Shown here piece after piece: positions 1-12,238 of a DNA stretch of 64,000 nucleotides. Origin of the DNA: Schistosoma haematobium (Eukaryota > Platyhelminthes > Trematoda > Strigeidida > Schistosomatidae). The DNA lies in the NCBI RefSeq assembly GCF_000699445.3, contig NC_067195.1:56710465-56774464 (forward strand), given 5' to 3'. Numbering within the stretch: position 1 is the stretch's first letter; each line of letters starts with the position of its first letter. A program made the translations under genes and the position numbers. Below the pieces are notes generated by a model. It was not told the origin of the DNA. It ran no database searches and saw nothing but the letters and a program-made list of their open reading frames with translations.

Positions 1-39
1 TTGTTCAAATCTTCTTATCACCTGCCGTAAAAACTTTGA

Positions 40-357
40 TAGTCACTTAACTACTTGCGTCTGTTACATAGGCCGCCGACCAGGTTTATCCAACCAGCTC
101 CGTCCTGGAATCTCTTTTCAAGTTGTTTCCAATTGCTATTCATTCTTTTCATATTTACTTTCAACTCCGGTACAATGTGTTCTTTGATCTTCCTCTTTTG
201 CTTTTGCCTGCATGCTTCCAAGTTGAGGATTGTTTCGTGATATGGTTTCATGATTTCCGCAATGTGTGTGTTCTATCCACTGCCAGCATCGCTTCTGAAT
301 TTCCTCATTTGAAAGCTGGTTTTTTCTCTACCATAGTAGATTGTTACTGACCTGATC
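40..357 (-). mobile_element. RTE-type LINE, truncated 3' end
   Basis: Read on the minus strand, this stretch encodes the C-terminal tail of an RTE-type endonuclease/reverse transcriptase, ending in a W-x-N-L-V-G-G-L-C-N-R-R-K motif. The same tail, with the same flanking order, recurs at 25.5-25.9 kb and 33.2-33.5 kb, but this copy is clearly more diverged. It stops abruptly near 357, where similarity to the 25.8-kb copy ends, as expected for a 5'-truncated LINE insertion. No catalytic domain remains. The boundaries are approximate. Confidence 0.8.
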
Positions 358-1923
358 TTTTTTACCCGTGTAGTTTTACACAATCACAAAAAATTACAAT
401 ATGCAGTGTGTTGTTTTTAAAAATTATCAAAATGTTTACACTCAATTTATAAATAAGTTAAATTAATGAGAAATTTGTACAAGTCACCATACAATTGTTA
501 TTTTAATTAGTTAATCACTTCCCTTAAGTACTGAATGTTTATTTTATAGCTAAAATGACTTGTTAAAATCCATTCACATTTGCTAACTTTTAGGATAACG
601 ATAAAACATTTTAACTATCTGATCATAATTTTCAAAAAAACTAGATTTCTGCTACTTACCCATAAAACTGTTTCTTGAACAAGCGTTGTTCTCAGCATAA
701 ATATCTGGTATAGATATTCTGGTAAGCATATTTTTTAGGTATATTGAATTCCCAGCCAGAAAACTTCCTACATTCAACTTCTATCCTACATATATTTTTT
801 ACTGATTCAGTTGCTTACACTATAATGCCTTTATACTTTTTTTGTGTCATCAACCAATACTTGTTTGTTTAGCAAATATGGTTTCGTATGTTACAGACTA
901 CTTGACTTCGTGTTTGAGAATTGTTTAGTATTGATTCAAAATCTTATTTTAATGAAGCATTTTTTCTAAGGTAGATACTGAGTACTTTTAGAAAAAAGAA
1001 CACTAAGAAACTGAGAGGGGATAACTGTTATATACATATAACTACATAGGTTATGCTTTTCATTCTCTTCATTTTTGATTAGCCTTTAAGAAAAATGTAA
1101 ATTTATTAAAGGCAAGTAACTTGTTAACAAAATAACCGAAGTCCTAGACAAATTTGCAATTAATCAGTTTGTGACAAATCATTTTTCCAAGGTAGCAGGT
1201 CCACATAATATAATGTTACACTAATATGTGAATGCAGTTTAGAATCGTAAAAGAAGATTAACGTTGTATGAAATTTATTATATGAATCAGTTCATTTTGC
1301 TTCTTGAAATGATTTCACTTCATACTTGATGATCAATAGGATTATCACATTATTTAGGTATTAGAAAAGTAAACTGATTCATATGTCATATTTTTTCTAA
1401 TGAAAAGATTCTAGCAGAATAAGAACTTTCGTCTAAATTTGAACGAATAGTTTCACAATATTTGGGCGCCGAGTTAATGTGAGTCATTAAATAGGAAGAA
1501 TGTATTTGTATTCCTTGAAAAAGCTTGAACCAGATTGCTAGGCGAAATGTTGGATTTACTTCACATTCTTTTGCTGAGATTTTACAAATAAGCGAAATTA
1601 AGTTGTAATTGCCTTTAAGTTTCTACATTTAATTAACACTTAGAAAACTTTCATGTGAAAACTATGTTCTTATGTTATTAGGACACTCTGTTTTCAATGA
1701 CGTTTTTAGTTATGAAGAATATGTAAAGACTAGTTTTTATGGTTAGCGGTTAAAAAATAGAATTATTACTTCAGGGACCAGATAACAGTTATATTCTGAA
1801 AGCTATGATTGTAAACTTTATAAAATGATGAAAGGGTTCAATCATTTTTTTTCAATTCACCTAAAAATTGGGTAAGTATTCTCATATGACCTAACATAGT
1901 ATGTATACGCCATATATCTTAAC
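358..1923. other. AT-rich non-coding stretch
   Basis: I see no coding exon, RNA gene or recognisable repeat here. It lies upstream of the last netrin exon on the same strand, so it may be netrin intron. No netrin laminin-N or EGF-like cysteine pattern is visible. Confidence 0.5.
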
Positions 1924-1935
1924 ATATACATATGT

Positions 1936-2369
1936 GAAGGGGTTTTGTGGAGAATTTAGAAATTTCACTGGTTGAAATCATTAGTCAATTGAAGCTAGAC
2001 CACCATGGAAAACCTGGAAGAACTGGACGGCCGTTTCGTCCTATTGTGGAACTCCTCAGCAGTGCGCATCCACGATCCGGCACCCCGTGAGATTTGAACC
2101 CAGGACCTATCAGTCTCGCGCCAGGCGCTTAACCAACTAGACCGCTGAACCGGCATCCAACGGTGTTAATGTCTAACTTCAACCAATCCACGAAGTTGCG
2201 CCACCGTCCACCATTGTCTTCAGTGAGTTGATATCTCACAACAGACCTGGTTGAACTCCACTGGTAATGGCTTCTCACTAGGACTCCATACTAGGATGAA
2301 ACGGCCATCCAGTGCTTCCAGGTTTTCCATGGTGGTCCAGTTTCAATTGACTCATAATTTCAACCAGTG
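1936..2369 (-). mobile_element. tRNA-derived SINE (SM-alpha-like) with hammerhead motif and inverted arms
   Basis: This 434-bp element is bounded by a perfect 12-bp direct repeat, ATATACATATGT (1924-1935 and 2370-2381), a target-site duplication typical of retroposition. On the minus strand it has a tRNA-like head: an A-box-like CGGTCTAGTTGG near 2135-2146 and a B-box-like GGTTCAAATCT near 2092-2102. A hammerhead core follows (about 2078-2014). The outer ~90 bases at each end (about 1965-2058 and 2281-2366) are inverted copies of each other. Schistosome SM-alpha SINEs are known to carry pol III promoters and hammerheads. The inverted arms are what I see here, not something I recall for the family. 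Confidence 0.85.
2014..2078 (-). ncRNA. Hammerhead ribozyme motif, type I arrangement
   Basis: On the minus strand the order is GCACTG, then the core CTGAGGA, a short stem II (GTTCC...GGAC), GAAAC, a palindromic ACGGCCGT, then a GTC site followed by CAGT. Hammerhead consensus is CUGANGA and GAAA, so G at the variable position is allowed. ACTG and CAGT close stem I. Stem III is a 4-bp palindrome with no loop, which would favour a two-strand (dimeric) active form. Activity is inferred, not shown. Confidence 0.65.
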
Positions 2370-2381
2370 ATATACATATGT

Positions 2382-4260
2382 ATTTTGAAATAACAAATCT
2401 CTTTTATTTCCAGTATATTAAAGTATTTAAATAAATAACTGAAATAATCTATCATTTTACTATATGAATCAATGTTTGAATGTCTTAGTGATAAAATACC
2501 GACCATTTTTACCAAATAAAACATACATCAATGTCAAAATATTATCTAGTTTGTCTAAAAAGAAAATGCTGATTACAGTTTGATGGTGATTTTTATTCTG
2601 AACAAATATTATCTGCATAACTATTGGGAATATAAATCTATGAATAACCTGATGGTTTATCAGAGGCTTTCTTGTTGTGATCAGTCTGTAGTGCAAATTT
2701 CATTTACATAATAAATTGATCATTGTGAAATTGTCAAGGAGTATTAAACATACCTCACAGACTTACCTAAAAAAGAAAAAAAGTTTAGGGATTTCCGAAA
2801 AGAGATTGTTTTATTAGGAACTAAAGGATTGAATGGTAGTCTATCGAGAATTATTTATATTGATTTACTATATGCATAATGTTATCTATCTTTAGTTCCC
2901 AATTCCTCACTTGGCCAGAACTAGAAGTCACTCAAATTTAGTTCCTTACACTGTGTATTAAATTAGTCTGCAAACAGTGCCTACATTTCCTAAGACATAA
3001 AATCATACTCCTTGTCTTAATTAACCTTTCTCATATAGCCTTGTTTTAACCCTTTACATATTTATTTCGTATTAAGTACTAACTTAATAACAGTGAGATA
3101 CTTGACATCGTTTTTAAGTTACCACGAAGTAGCGTAGATCCAGTACGGTCATTATAACTAAATAGAACATTAAGGAAGTTTTTAAAAAACAAGTTCTATT
3201 TTATTTCAATATGTTTAGGAATTACACTCTAAAAGTTATGACATCTGTTTTGTGACTGATAAACCTATTAAAATTAAAAGTTAAAACAAGAATTGTCTTG
3301 ATGATTGAATTACTTTCTAAGCTTGGCGATCACTTTTCATATGGTGGTTACCGACAGGTTACCAACAAGTTCAATAGTTTAGAATGAATGAAGTATAGGT
3401 TTTTACAAATATCCCTAAGTAGTTAGCCTAAACTCAATTGAAATACCTTCAAATTCTACAACAATTATAGAAATAATAACTAAGTGTTTCATCTACTCAT
3501 ATGATCAATTAGTGCCTTTGTTAACTGTTCATCTAGATGTTTTCATATTGACCTATATTTCATTAATCCTATTACAAACAATCTATCTAACACTAAGTTT
3601 TTTTAAAGTTATTAAGTCAGACATTGGTAATGATACTTAAGTAATCCAATGTTTCAGTTCTTCTTAGATATAATTGTGCTTCATACTGAAAACAAATAAG
3701 AATGTTTATAATTCAAGTGACATCATGCAATGCTAATCTATCTAAATGAAAATAAGAGATATTTACTGCGTTGGTATATGGTATGATAAAAGGAACGATT
3801 AATAAATTTTAGAAATGATTTTTAAAATTGACTCAAATGTTTGAATATATATACTTTCTCATGACATCGAACCTGAAATTACTATACAATAGATTTCGAA
3901 ACAAAAACATGCTATTGACTATTTAATGAAGTATCAAAAAGAAGACAAAAACTGTCGTTCATAGACTAAACGTTTCACTGTGATATTATGTTCATGATTT
4001 ACTTTCTTAAAAAAAGATAACGAATTAAAGTTGAAAATGAAAGATAAAATACAGTCAATAAAGTTACATTTCTTCCATCTCATTATCAATTAAATTATAC
4101 CAACTTATTTGAGTTAGTAAGTGATGGTACTTGATAGTTATATGCTTAAATTTCTTTTATCATTATATGTAATTTTACAGCGTTGATATCATGATTTATT
4201 GTCACCCTATAGTATTTTCCAAATAAACTTATTTTCGTTCGTTATCCATTTTAACTATAG
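2382..4260. other. AT-rich non-coding stretch, probably netrin intron
   Basis: No exon or mobile element is recognised. It ends in a splice acceptor (AACTATAG, 4253-4260) that opens the netrin exon, so at least its right part is intron. Confidence 0.5.
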
Positions 4261-4871
4261 TTTTTGAAGCTTCATTCAAATCACGTGAACTTCATGGAAA
4301 TATGGCTCGTTTTGAAATGCATATTACACAAATTTGGAGAATTAATAAAGAATTTTTTAAAGGAAGTTCAAGTATTTACTGGCCTGCATCTAAATCTTTT
4401 ATTGAATTTGAACAATATAATCAAGATGAACATGAAGAAGAGATGAAAAGAAAATCAAATGAATTAGTTCCTGTATGGGTTCGTCTAAATGAATTAAAAT
4501 GTAAATGTCCATATATTGAATTAGGTGTTTCATATCTGATAGTAACAGATTTTGAAAGTTTCACAAATAAAATAAGAAATGAATTATTATTTTCAACAAA
4601 AACTGCAATTTTACCATGGCGTACAAGTTGGAAACGTAGATTAATACGATTTCGTAGAAGAGAAAATCGTGGAGCATGTGAAAAATTTCGTGAACCAACA
4701 AAACTTCTTAGTGTATTTCGTCCTAAACAAACACTTGAAATACCAACAATTCATCGTGAATGGCATTCATCAATTAATGCTCAAATTCCTTCATCTATTC
4801 ATCAAAAACCATCATATTCTTTATCTTTACGACCTTATTCTAAATATAGACGTGATTATAAAGTGTCATAA
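4261..4871 (+). CDS. Netrin, last coding exon (NTR/C345C domain)
   Basis: Netrins are secreted guidance proteins made of a laminin-N domain, EGF-like repeats and a basic C-terminal NTR domain. This exon opens after the acceptor AG at 4259-4260 and reads through to TAA at 4869-4871. The frame is open upstream of the first ATG (4302), so that ATG is internal. Visible NTR features are a hydrophobic strand (FEMHITQIWRI), the pair C-K-C-P followed by Y-L-I, and the motif I-L-P-W-R-x-S-W-K-R-R-L-I-R-F-R-R-R-E-N-R-G-A-C, which matches the netrin pattern of W-R, R-R-L and a basic run before the last cysteine. A basic tail of about 50 residues follows that cysteine and ends at the stop. The laminin-N and EGF-like exons are not visible in this window and presumably lie upstream. 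Codons are strongly AT-biased. Confidence 0.82.
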
Positions 4872-5998
4872 AAAAAAACAATTTACATTACAGTTATTCA
4901 TTTCAATTATAAATTTTGTATAAAACATGTTCTTTTATTTCTGTGTAAATTTAAAAAAAAAATAATTAATAATATCTATTGCATGAAATTTTGTGTATAA
5001 CAATATATTACACTTATTTTACATTTATTCTATTGCATCAATATAGATACATTGACAAATGAACTCTTTGAATAGATTTGATCTTAATGTAAATCAAAAT
5101 TAATAGAAAAGCTAGATGATGATGATGATGGTGATGAGGATTCGCCTTAATTATATGACATTACATAATCCTTATTATAATAATCTACAATATAAATGCA
5201 CAACAATTAATTAAGATCTATTCATAATGTGTATAAAGTATGAATTAGTTAATTAAAATAGTTAATAATCTGAATTAAATAATTAATTCATTAGAAATGG
5301 ATTATTTATATCATGAAATATCATAAGTATTTCAAGAGAATAAAAGAAAACAAAAACTGAAGAAAATCAAGAAAGAAGAAAAACGTTTATTGATAAAATT
5401 TCATTCAATCAAATATGATCGATTTTTTTCTTTTTTTTTATTGATTTTCAACTGATGAGTATAAAACTACATTAAGTTTAATGAAAGAGTTATCTTTAAA
5501 GTTAACTTTAAGAAACAATGTAGAAAATATTATTATTATTATTATTATTGTATTTCAAGTTTACTACACAAAAATCATTTTATCTATTTATTACATAACG
5601 TTTCATTATTGTTTCTATTTTATTAAGTTGTATTCATTGTTATATGAGTAAGTTTGCATAAAATAAACAATAGTGTTGCATTTGGATATTCTCTTAATAA
5701 TAATAATAACAATAATAATAGTAATAGTATTAACTATATATATATATATATTTCTGTTGGTGCAGTAAATAAAATGGTAGACACTTATTTGAGATGCTTT
5801 TCATTTAGATCTCCAATGCATTTTACAATATTAACTAATAAGTGACATACTATTATATAATCTGTTTACCACTTTCTTGTAAACAATAAATTTATTATAA
5901 ATATCTTTTACGGTTGTTTTGTTATTGTTTTTGATCATTCGAGAATGTTTTTTTTAACTAAAATTATATTCAGAGAGGAGATCTTGTAAATATTATAG
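4872..5998. other. Netrin 3' UTR and downstream simple-repeat region
   Basis: This AT-rich stretch begins with the netrin 3' UTR. It holds a GAT-rich run near 5116-5133, an ATT tract at 5529-5552, an AAT-type tract at 5694-5725 and a TA run at 5737-5752. AATAAA-like strings occur, but I cannot choose the polyadenylation site. No other gene is seen. Confidence 0.5.
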
Positions 5999-6296
5999 TA
6001 ATTTTAATAGTTGATTTCATAAATCATTTGAAGCTAGACTACCATGGAAAACCTGGAAGCACTGGAAGAGAGATTGGTCGAATTTAGACATTAACAACAT
6101 TGGATATCGATTCAGTAGTGTAGTGGTTAAGAGCTTGCACGCGAGACTGATAGGTCCTGGATTCAAATCTCGCCAGGCGGGATTCTGGATGTGCTTTGCT
6201 GAGGAGTCTCATACTAGGACGAATCTGTCGTCCAGTTCTTCCAGGTTTTCCATGGTGGTCTAGCTTTAAATGACTTATAAATTCAACTATTAAAAT
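5999..6296 (+). mobile_element. SM-alpha-like SINE, second copy with inverted ends
   Basis: On the plus strand, a tRNA-like head (GTGTAGTGGTTAAGAG near 6119, B-box GATTCAAATCT near 6160) is followed by a decayed hammerhead core: CTGAGGA is present, but GAAAC has become GAATC. The two ends are inverted copies of each other. The left end (TAATTTTAATAGTTGA, then GAAGCTAGACTACCATGG) mirrors the right end (CCATGGTGGTCTAGC, then TCAACTATTAAAATTA). The inverted ends total about 65-70 bp. I do not see a clean target-site duplication outside them. Confidence 0.75.
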
Positions 6297-8159
6297 TATA
6301 TTGTCAGCCTTATGATAATTTAAATTTAAGATGAAAACATATACATATATGTTTATTTGTCTTAATGTACATGAACAATAAGTTAAGGAGAAAAAATGAA
6401 CAAAACATTCTCTAACTCAAAAACATACTGATCTTTGATTGATTTAATTGGTAAATTTAACTTTATTGTAATCATGTTATATTGTTTGCTAACAACTATG
6501 TGTTTGCATAATTGATGAACAAACGAAATAAATTGAAAATAATTCAATCTATGTTGATGCATTATGAATATAAACAATTCTTGAATCATATTGGATATGG
6601 GAATTTCTTTTTTAAGGTTGTATAAATGAAAAATTAATTTATAAGTTTAACCGATTTTTAGAGGCTAAATCTTTGAAAATTTGTTAACTTTCAAAATTAC
6701 TGTAGTTAAATATTCAGTATCCATGGCACGGAAAACTTCTAAGTTAACATTGGTTGTAGATCAATAAAATATTCATGTTTTAGTATGTACAATGAGATTA
6801 ATATTTTAGCCTTTGAAGAGGATGAAGTATTAGTTGTAGTATTTTAGTGTTAGTATTACTACCAACAGAAAGTTTATCTCCAGATAATAATTAGTACTAT
6901 GTAGTGGATGTGTTGTTTCCTTGTCCACTTCAGTTGTATATAATTCCCTATTTAATTTTACACACTATACTTTGGTTAATCTCATTGTGAAACAGTGGTA
7001 TAAGAAGTTAAGTAGGAGAAGTACCGCAAGAATATATTTCATGCTTACAGTTTAGCCCTACAATAAGTTGGTTTCCCCACCTGAGTACTTGTTAACTTCA
7101 ATAGGAACTATAACTCTTAATAACTGTATCGGACTTATATTGAAACTAGTAGGAGATTCACCAGTAATTTTGTTATGGTGGGAATAACACTGGTAACTGA
7201 ATATTCAACAATCTTACTAGAATGAAATAAATCTAGCATTGCATTAAACTGATCTAATCATCAGTGAACTAAAATGGGATCAAACTGTTCAAGATGTTAT
7301 TTAAATAATACGTCTTAATTTGTTTTGGATCGATAGAGAGAAGAAATAAGATTAACAGTTAGATAGACGAACAGACAACTAAGAAAAAAAATAGAGGAAA
7401 AGGTTGCTCAAGGAATCCGGTTTAATCATACCGCTGACTACAAATCAATCAACTGAACTGATATGACGGGATTGATTGATTTACTCACTATGATTTTTGT
7501 TCAACATTACTCCCGTTTTAATTTAATGTAGTGATCACTCAATGTAGTATTTGTTCTGTTATTACTGACAGTTAGCAGAGGCACAACGCAGAACCATTGC
7601 AATCCAACCTAAATCACAAATTTCTAACATTCATATCTCCTTTCTGGCCATGAAACTCAGCAATAAGACAAACATTGTTAAATTAACAACACGTTATATA
7701 AGATAATTTGTGGAGATAAATAACGTTTAATGTGGAAGACAAAATCATCAATAGATGGTGGATTCTTAATAGCAGCAAGCACGTACTATATAGGCATATG
7801 TTGCTTTTGGCTATCCTGACGAGTGGACACTAACGTTCTTTTCTAACTGTTTTTGAGTTGTGGTCATGTTAGTCATCTATTTAGCCATATCGGAGTTATA
7901 TGCAAAGATGAGCTGTGAAAGCATTTGCATATCATTCACCTCCTTAATTATGGTGGTGTTGAACTTGGATGTTCATAGCTGTTTGTAAAATGTAGGTTGA
8001 AACAAGGAACTGTGCATAACATTGCTATAAGTGCCACATTAATCAGTCACATTTTCGTCATAAGTCGAACGATGCCTGTTTGTTGTAAGCATGGTAACTA
8101 AATCAAGTTTAATTAACACTAATTTATGATGTGTCTGTAATAAGAATAATCTTTTTATC
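6297..8159. other. Non-coding stretch without recognised features
   Basis: No exon, RNA gene or known repeat is recognised. Sequence is AT-rich with short open frames only. Confidence 0.45.
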
Positions 8160-8790
8160 TCTTCTTATCCTTCTAAACATATATTATTTCTAAACATCCA
8201 AAGTTTATAACTAAAAATAAATTATCTCACAGTACACTTAAATAACTTCTCAGATTCATTTTATCATCACCATATATATATAACATATAGAAATTTATAT
8301 TTGATTATCCATTGCAATTAATTGTGACTTTCATACAATCATTCTTAATTATTATTGCACAAATGTTTATGCTTATATCCGGTTTCACTCTGTACACTAT
8401 TACATAAATCTACATGTATTTATCCAAGTGCAGTAAAGGATTTTTTTATTTTTTTATATTTTTTAAATTGCTGGTTTACTTCAGAGGTCGATATTCATTA
8501 CACAATTATCATTATCATGGTTTAATCCTTTCACTAGGTGTTTATCTCTTTTCTCTCTTTTTTTCCTTCTAAATAAATATTATTCTTAAGATTACGAAGT
8601 TTGTTATTAAAACAAAAACTTGCGTTACACTTAAATTAACTTCTCAGACTCGTTTAATCTTCACTATGTATATATAACTCATATATATTGATATTTGGTT
8701 ATCTTTTTCACTGAATTGTGACTTTCATAGCATCACTCCAAACTATGATTGCACAAACATTTATTCTAGTGTCATATCTTACTGCGATAT
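8160..8790. repeat. Diverged tandem duplication of about 400 bp period
   Basis: The segments at about 8160-8390 and 8560-8790 share ordered blocks: CTTCTCAGA(T/C)TC, TATATATAAC, TTGTGACTTTCATA, ATTGCACAAA and an ending like ATCTTACTG. They are direct, diverged copies about 400 bp apart. No coding potential is seen. Confidence 0.55.
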
Positions 8791-9439
8791 TAAGTTATTT
8801 TTTCCTTAATTATTTTTTGTTACTAATTCGACGATACATACATAGTCGTTTATTCTCATTCTGTGTTCATAAACACGCCTAATAAACTATTTGAGTGTTT
8901 CACGTCTCCTTTATTTCTAATGCCTTACTTTCTCCTTTTCCTTCTTTAAAGTCAATTCAATAATCTTCTCAATTACACAGAACCTGATATATTATTATTA
9001 TTATAATATTATTACTCTCTTTTTCAAATATGGCAAATATGATGCTAACATTATTGAAACTTGTGTATTTTTGCATTTTTGAAGAAACCTAAAATGGTTT
9101 CTTCACAACACTTATGTACCCATAAGATGTTTGTGAATAATAATAATAGTACTAATAATAATAATAATGAATTTCTATTAACGGAACCCGAAATCACTAA
9201 TAAATAGCACTGTTTATAAATAAGACACTTATAGGTACATTCTGTTACCTGCTATTTGATTGAATTATTGAATTTGATAATGATAACTAAGTTTATTTGT
9301 TTGCTTCACGACTGATTTGTTGTTTTTCAGAATTTTATGGAGCTTTGAAGGTCCTCAAAGCCTTCTTATAAAGTCTACACCGGTAAAAAAACTTATGGAA
9401 TTTGTGATTATGGAAGATCATATAGAAAAGTAGTTTACA
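8791..9439. other. AT-rich stretch with AAT microsatellites
   Basis: It holds TTATTATTATAATATTATTA near 8989-9010 and an AATAATAATAGTACTAATAATAATAATAAT tract near 9139-9168. No gene is recognised. Confidence 0.5.
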
Positions 9440-11142
9440 AGTTTTCGATAATTGTGTTTTATATTGCCTCTATGAGTAAATTTTGTAATATTGATCGTCT
9501 AATTACGCATCAAGACTACAGTTTTTGCTTTGATTGAATTTATTTCAGTTAAAGTAATCGCTAAGTGTATCTTCTCATTCTAAGGTAACTTGTAATCTGC
9601 ACTTTTTGAGTACAGATAAACAAGGGCAGTAGTGTTTTCCTCGTTGAGTATATCCTTTAGCATTATTTGTATCCAAAAGTAATAATGTCTTTTTATGCCT
9701 ATTTCGGTCGGATTTTCTTATTGTTGTCAGTTACAGCAACATACAAACCTTTGTTTTTGTGCTCATTGTCTATCACCCATAAAGCTTTAAATGACACTTA
9801 TTCGAGAGATCAGATTTGTTTGCCCTTTCTGTGAGACCACTAAACACCGGCGGCACACAAAAGATACTGCAAACTACTATCACGTTGGCTGTACAAAGCA
9901 TGCCGCTCTACAAAGTCCCTGCTGGTTTTTGAGGCGATTGAGCTGCTGAAAATAGCCCCTCCGAAAAATAGTATCACGATTTAGCATCTGCAAGCTTCAT
10001 AGAATGGGAAGACAGGTGGATTCTGAAAGTACGCAGAAAAGCTGCCTCCTAAAAGTTAATTTTGCTACGGCTGAGGAAACATGATGCTGGAAAACTCACA
10101 CAGAGTGACTGGGTGCGGAATATATGTCCGTGAGGATCTCATCCTGGTTGACTGTATAAGGAGACTATTGAAAGAAGTAGAAATAAGTGAGCGCAGATGA
10201 AACGGTGAACAAACTCTACACTTAAGAGTTTTCAAATTGTAAAAGATCGGAGCAAAACGACACTCAAATCACTCTGTGTGGTAAGGGAAAGTTCTTCACA
10301 CAATTAAGTGTGCGAAACAAATTCTCGCAGCCTGCAAAGTAAAATGGCGGATCTCGAGACAATGGTGGATATCGCTATCTCAGAAACATGTTTAACGGCA
10401 GAAGTGTATGATAGTGAAATTCAGTTGACTAGGTTTTTACGCAGTAGGGCTAATTGACTAAAAAGTAAGGGAGGAAGAGTTAACTTCGATCGAGACGATG
10501 TACTTCGGGCCTTTAGTACTCTAGACACGGAAACGCCATCAGGACCGGATGAACTACATTACCAAATCCCAAGACAAATTGCACAATATATTGCAGCACC
10601 ACTGATTACGATATCCAATATATCACTTGTTCAAGATGGGTTACCCGTAGACTGGAATAATGTAATCGTCACTTCAATACCTGAAATAGGACCAAGACAA
10701 CTTCCGTCGAACTGCGAACATGTCAGCCTCACCAGTGTCATAGTTAAGACCATGACATTAGTGGAAACCAACAACCTGTTAAACAACGAACAACACGGTT
10801 TCAGAAAAAAGTTTATCTTGCACAATCAATCTCTTTATAGCAAGGTAGCAACGGATAAACCTTCAAGACAATGAAAAATCAGTGAATGGTGCCCACATGG
10901 ATCTCAGCAAAGCATTTGATAAGTTGCAAACGAATAGACTGCTCTTGAAGCTGGAAAATCTAGGCATTGTTGGACGACTCCTAAAATAACTTAAGAATTG
11001 TTTTGTAGGTTATAGACAAAAATTAAGAATAAATTCCAAGTGCTCCACCCGGAGACCAGTAATTAGCTGAGCACCGCAAGACTATCCTATGCTCTATGTT
11101 TTTTATACTATATGTAAGGGAACTCTTAAGCATAGTTGAGTT
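9440..11142 (+). pseudogene. Old CR1-type LINE (A), 5' part: 5' UTR, endonuclease, early RT
   Basis: The 5' region shares blocks with element B's 5' end: ATCAAGACTAC at 9508 and 11213, and TGAATTTATTTCAGTTAAAGTA at 9534 and 11241. A degraded endonuclease start follows near 10330 (residues like S-L-Q-S-K-M-A-D-L-E and I-S-E-T-C-L). RT blocks appear near 10540-11140: a 'TPSGPDELHYQIP' block, then 'LPSNCEHVSLTSVIVKTM', 'EQHGFRKK' and 'LYVRELLSIVEL'. The frame is broken by many stops and shifts. The element is cut at 11142 by insertion of B. Confidence 0.75.
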
Positions 11143-11518
11143 GGCGCGCTAATTAAAAGGACGGTGGTATTTTTTTCGCTGGATAAATTCTATTGTTTTG
11201 ATCATTTATTACGTATCAAGACTACTGTTTTCACTTTAATTGAATTTATTTCAGTTAAAGTATTCTATTAGATTATCGTTTCTGTTTCTAAATTAGTTTG
11301 TCGTCGGTGTTTCAAAACGAGCAGTGATCTTGTACTTGTTGTGGTTATCCTTGCTTTTGTGTAATTGTTGCATCAAAAGCATTCTTGTTCTATATCGAAG
11401 TACTTTAGGTAAGGTTTGAAATCTTGCAAAAGTTTTTCTTGTGGTACCCTTTTATTCGTTGACTGACATCGTGTTCATACTGTGATCGTACTGTGTTTTA
11501 CACCTTAATCTGACTAGA

Positions 11519-12238
11519 ATGGTTAGTAGTACTCACAAATGTGGACAACCAAACTGTTTATTCCCTATGGAGGGAGGAATGCAGTGTGATGAATGCAAAA
11601 AGTGGTTCCATAAGATGTACACCCGTTCAAGTCCCACCTCATACAAAAGATGTTCGAAGCCTAACTCACATTAGCTTTGCATTTTTTGCTGTGCAAATAA
11701 AACGTTACTAATATAGGAGGCTATGAGCCTATTGGCTTTGACCTGTAAGAAGAACGATGGCGCATGCGCTGATAACACGAGCACTGACAGTGAAGAATGT
11801 ATCAGTGTAGTACCTGCTGTTACAAGACGCCTTAAACAACCGACTTTGACTGACGGAAAAGTGAAATCTCAGTTAACATTAACGAGGGAGGTAGTACCAC
11901 CTGACACTGACATTGGTAATCATGCACCTCTAGTGGAAACTGAAGATCTGGATGAAAAACGTCACCGCTCCAAATAGTCCCAGTGTCCTGAAGGATGAAA
12001 AATGGACTACAGTACGGAGAAAACGAAACGGAAAAAGCTGTAGGCAGTACGCAACTGGTTACAAGTCACTGTTGGACTCCCATTGTGAGTCACAAAATGC
12101 ACTACAAAAATCTGAAAGTAAGAGAGAAACCCACCCTGACGTGACTGAGAGGAAGAATTTAATGTCATCGAATATTATTGTGAGCAAATTGTCGGAATCA
12201 AGCGACCCTGATCCCCAAATGAGACACGCGCATGATTA
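11519..12238 (+). pseudogene. LINE B ORF1, PHD-finger protein, broken
   Basis: CR1-type LINEs often encode an ORF1 protein with an N-terminal zinc-binding PHD/esterase-like region. From ATG 11519 the translation shows C-G-Q-P-N-C and C-D-E-C-K-K-W-F-H, the core of a PHD finger, but the cysteine expected after W-F-H-K is a tyrosine. A TAG interrupts the frame near 11672, before the final C-x-x-C pair. Open reading resumes from 11723 as a lysine-, serine- and threonine-rich region that shifts frame near 11950 and ends in a stop at 12237. Assignment rests on the zinc-ligand pattern and its position ahead of the endonuclease. Confidence 0.65.

Noticed and set aside
2092..2146. tRNA gene
   Set aside because: A- and B-box motifs are present, but the sequence does not close into a full cloverleaf. 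It is followed by a hammerhead and repeated at 6.1 and 33.1-33.5 kb, as expected for a tRNA-derived SINE.
5116..5752. CRISPR or regulatory repeat array
   Set aside because: These are simple trinucleotide and dinucleotide microsatellites, common in AT-rich flatworm DNA, in a eukaryotic context.
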